From: Saccoglossus kowalevskii
Lineage: Eukaryota; Hemichordata; Enteropneusta; Harrimaniidae
Assembly (NCBI RefSeq): GCF_000003605.2
Contig: NW_003149773.1
Span: 111,178-168,267, forward strand
Direction: 5' to 3'
Length of the DNA: 57,090 nucleotides
Shown here: one piece after another, positions 25,418-37,519 of the stretch
Layout: every line of letters starts with the position of its first letter
Position numbering within the stretch: position 1 is the first letter of the stretch
Program-made: the position numbers and the translations under genes
The notes under the pieces: generated by a model
Told to the model about the DNA's origin: nothing
Database searches by the model: none
What the model saw: the letters and a program-made list of their open reading frames with translations, nothing else

Positions 25418-28400
25418 TTAAAATGTTGAATAGTCCAAGACACCGGCTGAAACGTCGAGCGCGTAGAAAAAGAATCCAAGTGTCGACCCGCCGACGAACA
25501 TCATAGCCACCGCGACGAAAGACAGCAACGCTAGCAGACCCATACCAGACAATCCATGGCCACTGTTGATGTTGAGATTAAAATGACATAATTAATAACT
25601 CTATTAACTTATTCAGTGATATGTATTTACACATTTTTTTTTCAGACATTCATTTGCATATTAATTCACTAGGATCAATCTATCACTAGTCTGAGGATCA
25701 ATCATACTGATTGTTGTCTCCATTCTCTCCGCTATAAATAAGTACATCCCGCTTCCCGGGGCCGTGCTTGCAACAGGATACTATACTGTTATAAATTACC
25801 GCCAAAAGTGGCTGTTTTTTTGCATCAGCATTCAGCCAATAACAGTCACTTGAGTAAAATAATTCTTGATATTGTCCTCAGTTGATGCTAATAACTGTAT
25901 AATACCTCACCACTCTCACGAAAACAATCGCTCTAGTACCCCGTCGAGGTCGGACTTTAAAGTCACATATTATGTAGTACACGTGGCATTTATACAAACC
26001 CCTCCACTGTAAAAATTTAGGATTGTTGAACGACACAGAAGATAACTCACCTTGTACATCCAGAACCGAGCCTTGACCCGAATAACATGATAAAGCCTCC
26101 GAAGAACGACGAAACGAGGCTGATTCCGGGGACAATTGCTAGTGCACCGGAACACAATGCAGATATGAAAGCGCCAACAACCGCACCCAACACGTAAATT
26201 ACCTACAGAGAAGAGAACCCCGATCAATACATTTCTTCTAAACTATATTCTCTACTATGTTTATTGATTTTAACTTTCTATTTTTGAGAATACCAAATAA
26301 AAAAATCGGCATATAACACACGAACCGAAGACATGTTTTACCCATGATGCAGCAGAAATTATGTTATCCCAAGTAATTAATGAACCACTAGTACTAGTTT
26401 TACGCACAACTAGAGAATTGATATTATTTCAGAAACAATTCAGAGAACAAACCTGCCACCAGTTACCAATGCCTCTCTTGAATTTCGTTAAGTATGGAGA
26501 CCATGATTCCATTCGTTTTGTGACCAATACTTGCGATGCCACCGTCGTGTAACTGCTGCTACCACCCAGGGTATCGGCCACACTAAACATAATAGCTAAC
26601 TGCAACAGACCGATGACACCACCTGAAAAAACATGAAATACAACACACTTGAAGAGTTGTGTTCAAGTCACACGCACAATCATGTTAATTTCGCAACATT
26701 GATTTAAAAAAAAGGATTCTGAATGTGTATAAGCAATGTCGTGTACTTTTGTTCAAAAATGCTGTTTCATTTAAAACCTTAAACGATTCTTGTATCGTAT
26801 ACCAAATATTTCCCACCGCACGCCGGCGTTGGAATAATATTAATGGTCACTGTACAATGTCATCCTTACCTCCAATCCATGGCGGCCACGCCAGTGCCGT
26901 CATAAACACTCCGTCATCTGTCCGATTGGTGATGTAATCCTGCAATCAGAATCAACGTACAATCTCAGTGCTAAATAAGTTTGTTACATCTTTACATATG
27001 TTGCGTCGTGAAAATTGTATATATTGTGACTGGCAGGGTACGTTTGATTGTCTTGAACTTGAATTATTTGTAAAAAAAAATGAGCTCCTCAAATAGGTTT
27101 AAAAGAACTGGAAATAACAAAAACCAAACAGTGCAAGTTGAAAACGCAATCCACAAGAATAAAATGATTTTTTTTTTGCTATGTTATTTTATGGTTTCTC
27201 TCGTGTACTCTCTTTATGGTATTATCTTAAACGACTAACACGGCGTGCATACAGAACGACACTATCCAAGGGTGAGCCCCTGGCCCTGCCATATGCATGC
27301 TTACACACGCTTACCTCAAGTTCTGTCTCCCACGGAAAGAACCATTCCAGTACGAATATAATCACGAACAACAATACTGCAAACGGCAACGCCAATGCTG
27401 CAAACGGCCACTTTATGTAGTCGTCGACACTGAATCAGCAAAATAGTGAAAATAATTAAATATTTTTTTCGTTATTTAATTTTCGACAAAATGACGAAAC
27501 ATCGTTAGTGCGCGTGCGTAGTTACTTACAGGTGTTTTTCGTACGATTCTTTGGGTGCCATGTATTTATTCACGCCTGGTACACAGAACCCGTACGTGAA
27601 CGCGCCCACGAGACAGCCAAACACCGTCATTACTGAAACCAAAAACATAGTCAAGATGAAGAAGAATATCCCATAGTGCATAATTATACAGATTGTTTAA
27701 TGAATTAAAGCGGGGAGTCGTCACCTGCGCATGCGTCAGATGGCCATAGCGTGTCATTGTTTACAAACAAGCGTCTACCCATGAGCCTTTGCGTTTTTTG
27801 CGTGTGTTGTTATTGTCACTTGGGACTCAATTCCCGCGCGTGCGCAGGTGACGATCCTCCCGCTTTAACAATTTACGTTGTTATATTAAAACAACGAATA
27901 AGTATACATATTGATTAAACTACGCTCACAATGACGTGTGCATTGTCATTGAAACGGAAAACTCGGTCATTTATTTTTATTTTTTATTAAATGACAAACG
28001 CAGATTAAGACTATATCGTCACTGAAAAAGACGCCCGAACACCAACTTAATTACGTCACATAGGACGGTGCAATGCCAAAGTGACAGGAGGCGATGGGAG
28101 TTGTGAACACACTCGTAACCCAGTTTAGCGGTATCTAGGTCAAACGCCAACAATATTACTTACGTGCTTGACCTCCTCCAACCCAGGCACCTACTTGAGC
28201 CAGCACCATTCCGGGACACTGTGAAGAAAGCAACAACAGGTGTAATAGAAACTTTGAAGTGATAACACCGTCCAGGCTTCACCCAGCGCTTTACAATGTG
28301 ACAATATATACAGCAATAACTATGAGTACTTGACCGCCTAACAAAAATGCACCTTGTTTGTGTGACAACCCGTGTATACTTGCACTTACCGCCGCTGCCA

Positions 28401-31345
28401 GCTCCATGCCCGCGCCGAGGAGAAACCCGCCAACACATATAGTGAGGAGGCCTTTAGTTGTAAACGTCGCGTAGTAACTTGCCCGCGTCCTTTGGAACAG
28501 GTCTTTAGTTGCCGGAAGATGCGCCATGAGACAAAAACAAAGCAGGCCGACCATAACAGCGGCCAGAAACATCTTCATCATTATCCATTTCTGGTAGATA
28601 AACTGGTAACGGATTGAATTAGGTTCAAAAACTGGAAAATAGCAAAGTGCATTGTTCTGGTCAATAACATAATACAGCAGCAAAATTGTGTTTATAGCAT
28701 TTAACCTTTTTTAAAATTTATAAATGTACACGTACAGGGAAAAAATCAATTAAAAACAAAATACGCCTGAAGGCACAAATACTAAGTACTTTCATAAAGC
28801 TAGTTCTAACGATATTTGAAAATTGCATATGTGATTTTCTTAGTTCTACTGCATTAGTAAGGAATTGCCTAAACATCTATTTTTCTATACAAATCAACAT
28901 TCTAACCCTAACTAGGGTCCCTCGGACAAATATCAACTCATTGCAATGTGAAACGTCCTTCCACGTGTGCGATTCATTACTGCTCTATAAGGTTTCACTC
29001 ATAGTTACAGTTCAAAATAATTAGTTCTGTTTCTTCAACCTGTCCGTTTACTTTTCTCGTATGCCTAGTAAGTGGTATACGATCTTGATTTAAACTTAAG
29101 CTGTGTCTTTAATTTAAAGTTGTATAATGAGTTTAGAAATATTTGTCACGTTTCTTTTTACTTAGTTTTGAATCCCATGTAAAGTTTCAGACTTGATTTG
29201 TTTATCATGTTTTCCCTGCCCTTGAACTTGTCAACATCTTACACATTTTTTTGGTTAATAGTATAATGATTTCTACAGTTTAATGCCTGTAATTTTATGG
29301 CTATAGGGCGGTGGTCGTAGCGCTGCCCATACCTTAGTGTAACTTTTTCTGGAATTGTTATTCTAGTAAGATTATTAAATATAATTTCAATATGGACTAT
29401 ATTTATCAAATTAATATTCGATGTGATGCACGCCAGACTCTTGAGTTGTCTTTTTCTGTATTATCCATCAAGTCACTCACATTCGAATTTATACGACTAT
29501 ATTGCGTGCGAGCAAACTTTAAACATCGAACCTCCCGTACTTCATATAGGTTAATTGCGTTCAGCACGTACCCGAAAAGGAATTTGAACAGAAATGCATG
29601 GTAAGATTGATTGTAGTGAAGACAATGAATAATTTAGTCAATAAACATGTCAGCTTCCGATCAGTATAACTCACGAATGCCGTAACATCCCAATTTTTTT
29701 TTAGAACGTATACATTAATTCATGATATTATGAGTATATTTAAATAATGTAAATAGTATCACCATGACGACAAAATGGTCCTTGAAGAACACTAATGTCG
29801 ACGACCTACATGATCCCCGACGTTATAATAAATTACACATTACAGAATGACCTGTATAATGTAGGTTATCGGTCGTCGCCACCCGAATCGAGTTAGATAA
29901 TAAACACAGGTTGGTGTTGAATTAACATATAGTTGCTCTGACTGGTGTCTCAGAATATATATGTCCACGTTTCAAAATGAAGACCGCCGCCACTATTCGT
30001 ATACGTTATGAAAATTACATCGAAAGACAAAGTCCCTAGCAACCAGTCAGTGAATTGATACTCAAGACGAGATGAAAAAACACATTTAATCTCGTTCCAG
30101 AAATTGACTTAAAAATCAATACTACTCCATCGCCGGAAAGAAGGCTAATATAACGCATGTGCGCTCAGATTGCTTAGATATCCACACACAGTAAGTTTAA
30201 ATCGATTTTAAAATTGATCCAAATACTGTGGACTATATAAACACTTAAAGCGCGGTGGTCGTCGCGCAGCGCGTGTTCGAATTTCATGTAAATAAACAAT
30301 GTATTTTACATGCGTTGTATACGTCGCTATGAGTCCCAAATCGAACAGGACTCAGCGCGACGACTGCCGCCCTTTAAGGTCGACACCATGGTTGTTCACG
30401 CATTTGTTTCTTTAAAGTATATTGTAACCTGACGTTTTTATGCTCTACTAAATTACGGTGGTAGGGGTTCTGCGACCCATTTTATTTTTTCAGAACCTTT
30501 TTTTTTTAATAAGATGTAGAATACATTGTCAAGCCTGCCTCTCCCATATAAGAGTAAAGATTTGAAATGGAGTAGATTACGTTTTTTAATGTACAAACGA
30601 AGTTATAGTGATTATGTGACGTTTACACAGAATAAACAGTTTGGATATGATTAAATCGGTAAAGGACTGTCTGATATTGTAATTGACATAATGCATCAAT
30701 TTAAATTTCGCTTCGGGAAATGAACCTTTTATTGAAACTAAGTTTACCGACTCTAAATTTATACTAGCAAATACATTTTGTAGCAAACCGAGGCTCATAA
30801 AGCCAAGCATTGCAGACTTTTCCGTTCAAGGCATGGCGTCATCGGACGCCTGTGTTTCAGCTATTTGTCAAATACGAGAACTGACCCAGAGCATCGGGCT
30901 ATATGGAGCAATTAAACGAAATTACCCCAAAAAGCCGATGTTTTGTCACCGAATTTAGCACACACTTCAGCAGTTAAAAATATTAACGACCGAGCAAATA
31001 GCGCTTATGTCATAATAATGCTTAACCACTGATAACACATTGCTAATTTGTTAAGTTGTGGCGATCGAGGGCCACCTGCTCTATTTCAAAGTCTGAATCC
31101 TGTAATATATGATTGCACTACACTTAAACTTACCCCTTGTTTTCTCCAGCACAATACCGAAGACTAACCCAGCGCAAAAACAACCCGTTATCCGTACTAC
31201 TGTTTTCCACAATGGCTCGTCTTCCGCTGCTTTCTTCGGACACACTGTCACCAGTTGTCCCTGTCCATTTTCTAGGTCTTTTTCGTTGGAGTGTTTATAG
31301 CCGTTTGTTAAGGTAGCGCCGTTCTTCGCCGGGATATCGGCGCCC
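25418..31345 (-). CDS. YeeE/YedE-family (sulphur-transport, TsuA-like) membrane protein, N-terminus in gap
   Basis: Nine exons join in phase on the minus strand: 31345(gap edge)-31134, 28631-28390, 28218-28164, 27632-27530, 27429-27315, 26939-26870, 26622-26453, 26202-26051 and 25562-25418 (stop TAA). About 420 residues are visible. The product is polytopic, with roughly eight or more hydrophobic segments after a hydrophilic N-terminal tail. Family signatures: GLVFGIVLEKTRVFEP, then GGFLLGAGMELAAACPGM, and in the second half GSRLGSGCTSGHGLSGMG. These two Gly-rich Cys loops sit at equivalent places in the two halves, matching the family's internal repeat. Bacterial members (StYeeE/TsuA) take up thiosulfate through a pathway lined by loop cysteines, so transport of a sulphur compound is a family-based inference. 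The 55-base exon 28218-28164 carries the CPG loop. The start is missing: the gap at 31346-31991 removes it, unless the exon at 35174-35261 is the first one. Confidence 0.9.
27705..27868. mobile_element. TTAA-ended inverted-repeat element (copy 3, divergent)
   Basis: 164 bases in an intron of the sulphur-transport gene. The left end TTAAAGCGGGGAGTCGTCAC and the right end GTGACGATCCTCCCGCTTTAA are inverted, with CCTGCGCATGCG facing CGCGTGCGCAGG inside. It resembles the family at 10663 and 30245 but its arm sequence differs. Confidence 0.6.
29303..29335. mobile_element. Possible single-ended fragment of the TTAA inverted-repeat family
   Basis: AGGGCGGTGGTCGTAGCGCTGCCCAT resembles the arm of the elements at 30245 and 37259, but no matching second end was found. 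It may be a decayed or solo terminus in the intron. Confidence 0.3.
30245..30377 (+). mobile_element. TTAA-ended inverted-repeat element (copy 4)
   Basis: 133 bases from TTAAAGCGCGGTGGTCGTCG to GCGACGACTGCCGCCCTTTAA, within the large intron between the gap-edge exon and the next exon of the sulphur-transport gene. It is almost identical over its length to the copy at 37259-37388 and to the reverse complement of 1046-1179. Confidence 0.8.
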
Positions 31346-31991
31346 NNNNNNNNNNNNNNNNNNNNNNNNNNNNNNNNNNNNNNNNNNNNNNNNNNNNNNN
31401 NNNNNNNNNNNNNNNNNNNNNNNNNNNNNNNNNNNNNNNNNNNNNNNNNNNNNNNNNNNNNNNNNNNNNNNNNNNNNNNNNNNNNNNNNNNNNNNNNNNN
31501 NNNNNNNNNNNNNNNNNNNNNNNNNNNNNNNNNNNNNNNNNNNNNNNNNNNNNNNNNNNNNNNNNNNNNNNNNNNNNNNNNNNNNNNNNNNNNNNNNNNN
31601 NNNNNNNNNNNNNNNNNNNNNNNNNNNNNNNNNNNNNNNNNNNNNNNNNNNNNNNNNNNNNNNNNNNNNNNNNNNNNNNNNNNNNNNNNNNNNNNNNNNN
31701 NNNNNNNNNNNNNNNNNNNNNNNNNNNNNNNNNNNNNNNNNNNNNNNNNNNNNNNNNNNNNNNNNNNNNNNNNNNNNNNNNNNNNNNNNNNNNNNNNNNN
31801 NNNNNNNNNNNNNNNNNNNNNNNNNNNNNNNNNNNNNNNNNNNNNNNNNNNNNNNNNNNNNNNNNNNNNNNNNNNNNNNNNNNNNNNNNNNNNNNNNNNN
31901 NNNNNNNNNNNNNNNNNNNNNNNNNNNNNNNNNNNNNNNNNNNNNNNNNNNNNNNNNNNNNNNNNNNNNNNNNNNNNNNNNNNNNNNNNNN
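31346..31991. other. Assembly gap (646 N)
   Basis: Run of N that interrupts the N-terminal coding exon of the sulphur-transport gene. Bases to the right on the minus strand encode MSLHTGHGSL up to the gap edge. This could be the true start of the exon, but frame and identity across the gap are unknown, and I do not treat the two sides as one open frame. Confidence 0.95.
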
Positions 31992-32392
31992 TCAGTGACC
32001 CATGCCCTGTATGTAGGGACATTCGTTCACATTGACTTAAAATACATGTTCAGTTAGTATTCACAGAGAAAAAAAAAACAGTCGGACTCCGGAGAAACAG
32101 AAATAATTGGCATAATTTCACATTGGCAACAAGTCTTGGTAAAAATTAAAAAGAAAATGACGAAAAAGGGTTTATTTTGTAAAACGTGACAAAGGTTGGC
32201 ACTCAAACGGTTTAATAGACTATCTTTGAGAATTATTTATATAACATTTTAAATTGCACAAAAAGGAATCTTGAGAAAACGACCATGAAAAAAAGATACG
32301 TATAATAAATTAAGAGCGCATGCGCAATACTCGTCGAAAGAATGCTTGAGGAAAAAAAAACGTTTCTAGCTTACGAACCATACATACTATTT

Positions 32393-32434
32393 GAATAATC
32401 ATTTTAACCACATGAATAATCATTTTAACCACAT
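32393..32434. repeat. 21-bp direct tandem duplication
   Basis: Two adjacent perfect copies of GAATAATCATTTTAACCACA plus T. Confidence 0.9.
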
Positions 32435-32482
32435 TGAACTTGATGATGACATTGTACATATTCACGTAGTATGCAATATAGA

Positions 32483-32895
32483 CTTAATTTTAACAAAGTC
32501 CCTCGGCATCTCTGATATCTCGGCAAACCCTCTGGTTACAGGTTCAGGTTAACGTTTAAATTTGACTCCGATAACATTTAAATGTGTTGTACAGCATTTA
32601 AATATGACATTATATATTTGTACCGCGATCTCGGTGTGGTAAATTATAGGTTTTACCCGAGTTTTCACAATATCTTAATTTTATCAAAGCGTCAAGACTT
32701 GAGAATAAGGACCAGATGATGTTTTTTTTTTGATACCTCAGCAAATACGACAGGTACAAAAGGCAGTGGGGCTTCAGGTTAAGGGCAATCCTGGTAACAT
32801 TTAAATGCGTTGTATAGCCTTTAAATATGACATTATACATTTGTACTACGATCCCAGTGTTGTCAGTTAGGTTTTACCCGAGTTTTTACACATCT
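32483..32895. repeat. Diverged tandem duplication, period about 200-220 bp
   Basis: Blocks recur in the same order: CTTAATTTTA-CAAAG (32483, 32674), GATA-CTC-GCAAA (32510, 32732), AACATTTAAATG (32572, 32796), then ATATGACATTATA and GGTTTTACCCGAGTTTT. Spacings vary with small indels, so the duplication is old. Confidence 0.65.
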
Positions 32896-35173
32896 GTTCA
32901 TTTCAAGTTGTAAATAACGCTATTTTGACACCATTTGCGTAAAGATCTCGGAGTGCTTTCTATACAAAAAAATCTGTATTTGTAGTTCGCTCATTCGTAA
33001 TTGTACGTGACCGACTTCTAAAACATGGCGACTACTCGACTCTTAGTTTTCACATCGCATTCTATTTGACAATAACCTTGTATAAGGTCACTTTGCCCAT
33101 TCACTTGTATCTAGAACAATATTTCGGTAAGATTTGGTGATAATCATGTGGTTATATTTAAAAACGAAAAAAAAATATTCTTGATGCTTACTGTTTTGAT
33201 CATCAGATCACTCATTTTCATTTGTTAGTTCATTCATTCGTAAAGTTTATTGTTGTCTTCATGCTTTGCCTTCCATGTTACCATTGGCAAATTAACCCTT
33301 GAGGATCATAACTCAACACGTGAGGTTATGGTTTACATATTGTAATGTAAAACCCATGTGTGCATGGAAGAAATGGTGAACTGTTAGTGTGACGTCACTG
33401 GGAATGCATGTGAGTTACTAGAGACATGTACAAGCATATTAACCCAACATGTCCTGGCCACCATTAGGAAATATACCACCAGTCCAACAACACCATCCAC
33501 ACACCATGATGGTGCTTTATGCACTGTAGAATTAACTTATTAATCCACCATGGCCTAGTTTTCATCAGATACCCCACCCAATAACAAACATGCCCTGGTT
33601 TATTTAAAAAAAAAAAACATTTTCTTTTCGATCAGTATGACATTGTTTTCAATAGACAATACGCTACCACCATTTTCACAGAACCATCAAGTTCACGTTC
33701 TATAACAGACTGTGTTATCGTAGATAGTTCGATATATAGGTCCGATTTGATTGCTGCTATGATATCAACATCACAAGTTCGGTAAGCTTTGCAGACACCT
33801 TAATGGTAAAACAATATAAAATATTCCCATCGATATTGCACACATGGTTCTCAGATGAGTAAGCCAGGTAAGCGTTAATAATAATGTCATCCCATCTAAT
33901 GCGCATGTGCACACAAGTATTTTCAAGACGGCCTTGTCAGTCTCGTAATTTGGCTTGGTAATGAGCGAGGGTCGATCAAACCAGTGCTTTACCCCCCCCC
34001 CCCACGTTTTGTACTTGTCTAGGCAAACACATATAGGGCCAATCTGATGTAGTGTACGGGCTTTAATTATTTTGGCTATAAACTTGTTTTAATTTTATTT
34101 TGTATTACTTTGGTTATTAATGCCCTTTTATTAAAATAAACTTTTTAAAGTCAATATCCTTAGATTGCCCGTTAGTACAATTTATTTCAAAATGAATAAA
34201 TTGTGCGTATTTGCTTTTATGAGTAGGCTTATACATTAATGACAACCGCCGTGGTGACAGTTATAAAGTCATGGTCGATACGCAGCGTGACCAAAGTGCG
34301 TTAACCGGTGAACTCGTAGGTGATCACTGAATGATCGGTCAAACTCATCATGATAAGATAAACAACTGTGCATTTCAATCGTTTATTTCAACCGCAAGCT
34401 TACAAGTCAATGACATATTGTTCTTTACTTGTAAATGCAATAACTATACAGAGCCTTTGCTTAATAGGATCTATGGCATGCATTAATGATCGTGGTAAAG
34501 TTAGCCATTTTGACGACACCTATGCCCTTTGTTGTTAACACACGGTCCCTTATGGAAATCGTACATACTCAGGCTGGCTAAGCGATGACCTCGATTCCGG
34601 TCATCCCAAAGCGCGACATCGGGACAATAATTCTTTACAATAATGTACGTTTCTAATTCATTTCAGTGTAAGGAACAATCCGGCGCATGACAGCCATAAC
34701 AATTGACCGTGACTGCGCCGTACGCACAGTGCCTTGTCAATTGCATAGAGCCAAGTTTCGTATCTGACAACACGAGATAGCAAAACCCTCAGATTAGATA
34801 TCACTGTCAATGTTGATGTGATTTCAGAGTAATATCTATTTGGATATACTTTAATCCAACAGAAAATGATCATGCGTTTAACGCTCCACAAGATATACGG
34901 CAATTCATACAGAGTTGTTCCTGAACGATACGACCGGCGGCTAACAGCGGACAAATATATGTAGGCATGTTTGACACTGTTTATATACTGTAGGCATTTG
35001 ATGATCAACATTTTTCAATTTATCAAAAAGACAAGGGTGAAAAATAGATTTTTGTTATGCAAATCGAGCACGATGCGGAAACCTTTCATTTAAAGAAAAA
35101 AAGAAATGCAGTATAATAGCTTGAATATAGAGTTGTATGGTTGTGTACAATTTGTTATTTATAAAGACGATAC

Positions 35174-35261
35174 CTTGAACCGTGCCGTCACCACTGAGCT
35201 CGACATCGTTCAGCGTGACAGAGTTGTTAGTCGCCCCGTAGTTTGTATCGACGCAAGCCAT
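35174..35261 (-). CDS. Candidate first coding exon of the sulphur-transport gene
   Basis: On the minus strand an ATG in a good context (A at -3, G at +4) opens MACVDTNYGATNNSVTLND and runs 29 codons plus one base to a donor (CAAG before GTATCG). The Asn/Thr/Gly-rich hydrophilic composition resembles the hydrophilic stretch right after the gap (GATLTNGYKHSNEKDLENG). It would supply the missing cytoplasmic N-terminus of the transporter through a 4-kb intron. The link is inferred from position, strand and composition; the joining exon would lie in the gap. It might instead belong to a separate gene or be chance. Confidence 0.4.
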
Positions 35262-37258
35262 GATATTAAGTACCTCGTACAATTGCAATACTTGACGAGT
35301 CCCCTTTGTACGTACTTTCCCAGCAGTTGGAATACGTTTGGTTTGGTTACTAAATGCGTAGCTGATACTCCGATGCAATAATGGCCTAAATTTCGTGACA
35401 ACAATGTGAGGCAGGCGGAGCCAAGCTGTTAACTGGAACGGATACGTGAGGGAGAGCTAGTGATTATTGAACAACGCCTACAGGTTATTATCGTGTGTGC
35501 TTCACTGGTATGCTTTCATATTTCACAATAGCACTAATGTGGCCCAGTTATAGTGCACGAGGACAATCTTCAGCGCCCCCAATCGACGGGCGGCTACCTC
35601 TTCTACTAATAGCCGTACAGAATTCTTGTGATTTTTTGTGATAAATGATAATATGTTTCCAAACCAATAATGGCGAAGTGTAAATAAAATAAGTCATTTG
35701 AAAGTCGTACAGCGCAGTGAAACTGGGAATTTATTGCGCCGCCTTATTTCATAGATTTAGGACAATGTATGACATCCAATCCACTGAACGTAAAATCTGC
35801 GAAGATTTAGAATCAGTTTTCAAGATTTGATGACATCTGTCTAATGTTAGTATTTATTTAACAATATCGGCAGATAATTCTGAATAAACACTGATTACGT
35901 GCAGTGATCCATGGTTAAATCGCCTGTCAGACTCCCAGAAACTTCATCCCCAATTTAATTAAAGACCAAATCGGCCCAGCCGTAGAAAACACTTTGGCGT
36001 TATTCTTATCTATGTATATTACATCATGTTAATGTCATACCATTAAGAACGCAAACATATAAAGCTTATCAAACCATGTCGCCAATTCCATTTTGTCAAC
36101 CACCGATTTACAACTTGTATGCGCTGATGGCTGTTCAGAATATGGTAAAATCATGGTATTATATATGAAACATTAATTTAAAAGGCAACATCGAGAGATT
36201 AAAGGACGTTGCTGCTAAAACAGAAACACCATATATCGCTATTACTATCATCATCAATGATAACCCTGTATAACGTATGCACGCACTTCACTCGTAGCAA
36301 ATATCGTAAAAAAATGTAGTGGTGAGCGATCATAATTTCTACGATCAAATTCGGGTGATTGAATTGAGCATATGGATTTAATTTAATATTATTTCTAAAT
36401 ATTAACTTGAAATTTCAAGTTTAAACTGATCATTAATTTAAACTGTATGTTAACAATACATTCTGTTCACCGGGATGGATATAGGAGTTGGTCGGGGACT
36501 CGGAGGGTGCACCACTGTAATGACGTCATTGCTATATCGCATCATGGTATCAGCACATATATGAGTAACATTGGTTAACGATGACGACGTACATCAAAGC
36601 TCCCCAATTCGCAACAGCCGTGGTGGTACAAATTTGCTAAATCATGGTCTCTTGATGTTTACAGCGCATAAACCACCCGTGTTTCGCGCTCGTTGTTTGA
36701 AAGTTGTGCCGGTCAAGTGACTACGATTTAACTCGTACATAACCATATATACCACGGTTAGCAACCCCGCACAGCTAGCCTTACTTTACTGCCAGTCAAT
36801 ATATCCACGGTGTAGCAGACTTTTTATGCATGCATGGAATCATACATTGACAGATATGTTTGAGTCACATTGGAAGACTGAGCCGGGAATTGTTTCACAA
36901 TATCGATCCCCTAGCAGTGATCGATATCGTACCTCGGTTGCCAGAGTCGTCGCACTTTGTATAACTGAGTCACGTTGAAAACAAGAAAAAAAAGAACGAT
37001 TAGGACACATGAATGATCCCACGATAAGACAGCGGTATGAGCACGTAAACTAGTACATTGCGTTAAATTACGCGTATAACAAATTACCATAACGATTCTC
37101 ACAACTGTAAAGAAAGACTGGAAATTAAAGTTTTAGTAATGTCGGAATGGTCAACGCTCATTCCAAGACTATCTAGTTTCCGAACAGGTAATGTCGTCCG
37201 AGAAGACCCTCGAATATCTCCGATACTACAATTTCGTTTTCTAAATAGTCCACACAAT
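35262..37258. other. Intergenic region, no gene seen
   Basis: AT-rich DNA between the candidate transporter 5' exon and the element at 37259. The same frame continues open upstream of the 35261 ATG to 35378. No splice-bounded exons or repeats stand out. Confidence 0.45.
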
Positions 37259-37388
37259 TTAAAGCGCGGTGGTCGTCGCGCAGTGCGTGTTCGAATTTCA
37301 TGTAAATAAACAGTGTATTTTACACGCGTTGTATACGTCGCTATGAGTCCCATATCGAACAGGGCGCGGCACGACTGCAGCCCTTTAA
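37259..37388 (+). mobile_element. TTAA-ended inverted-repeat element (copy 5)
   Basis: 130 bases from TTAAAGCGCGGTGGTCGTCG to GCACGACTGCAGCCCTTTAA. Few differences from the copy at 30245: some substitutions in the middle and a short deletion near the right end that weakens the terminal pairing. Intergenic. Confidence 0.8.
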
Positions 37389-37519
37389 AAACACAGGTTT
37401 ACATTGCATCAAAATATTTTAACCAGAATGAAGTTGATATAATAGTTACTTGTATAACAACGGAGGAAGTTGTCACGTTTTGTGTTTGTGTTCTTTGTAG
37501 TTAGCATGATTGGTTCTTA

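Larger units (their letters stand above)
32023..35173. other. Non-coding region right of the gap
   Basis: If the exon at 35174-35261 belongs to the sulphur-transport gene, this is its first intron; otherwise it is intergenic. It holds two short tandem duplications and a poly-C run near 34001. The open frame at 34658-35011 (minus) has no recognisable features. Confidence 0.5.

Noticed and set aside
31081-32022. A 313-codon open frame on the minus strand crossing the N gap
   Set aside because: Most of it is N. The two ends need not share a frame, and the intron donor at 31134 cuts it. Only the part up to the gap edge is accepted as a transporter exon.
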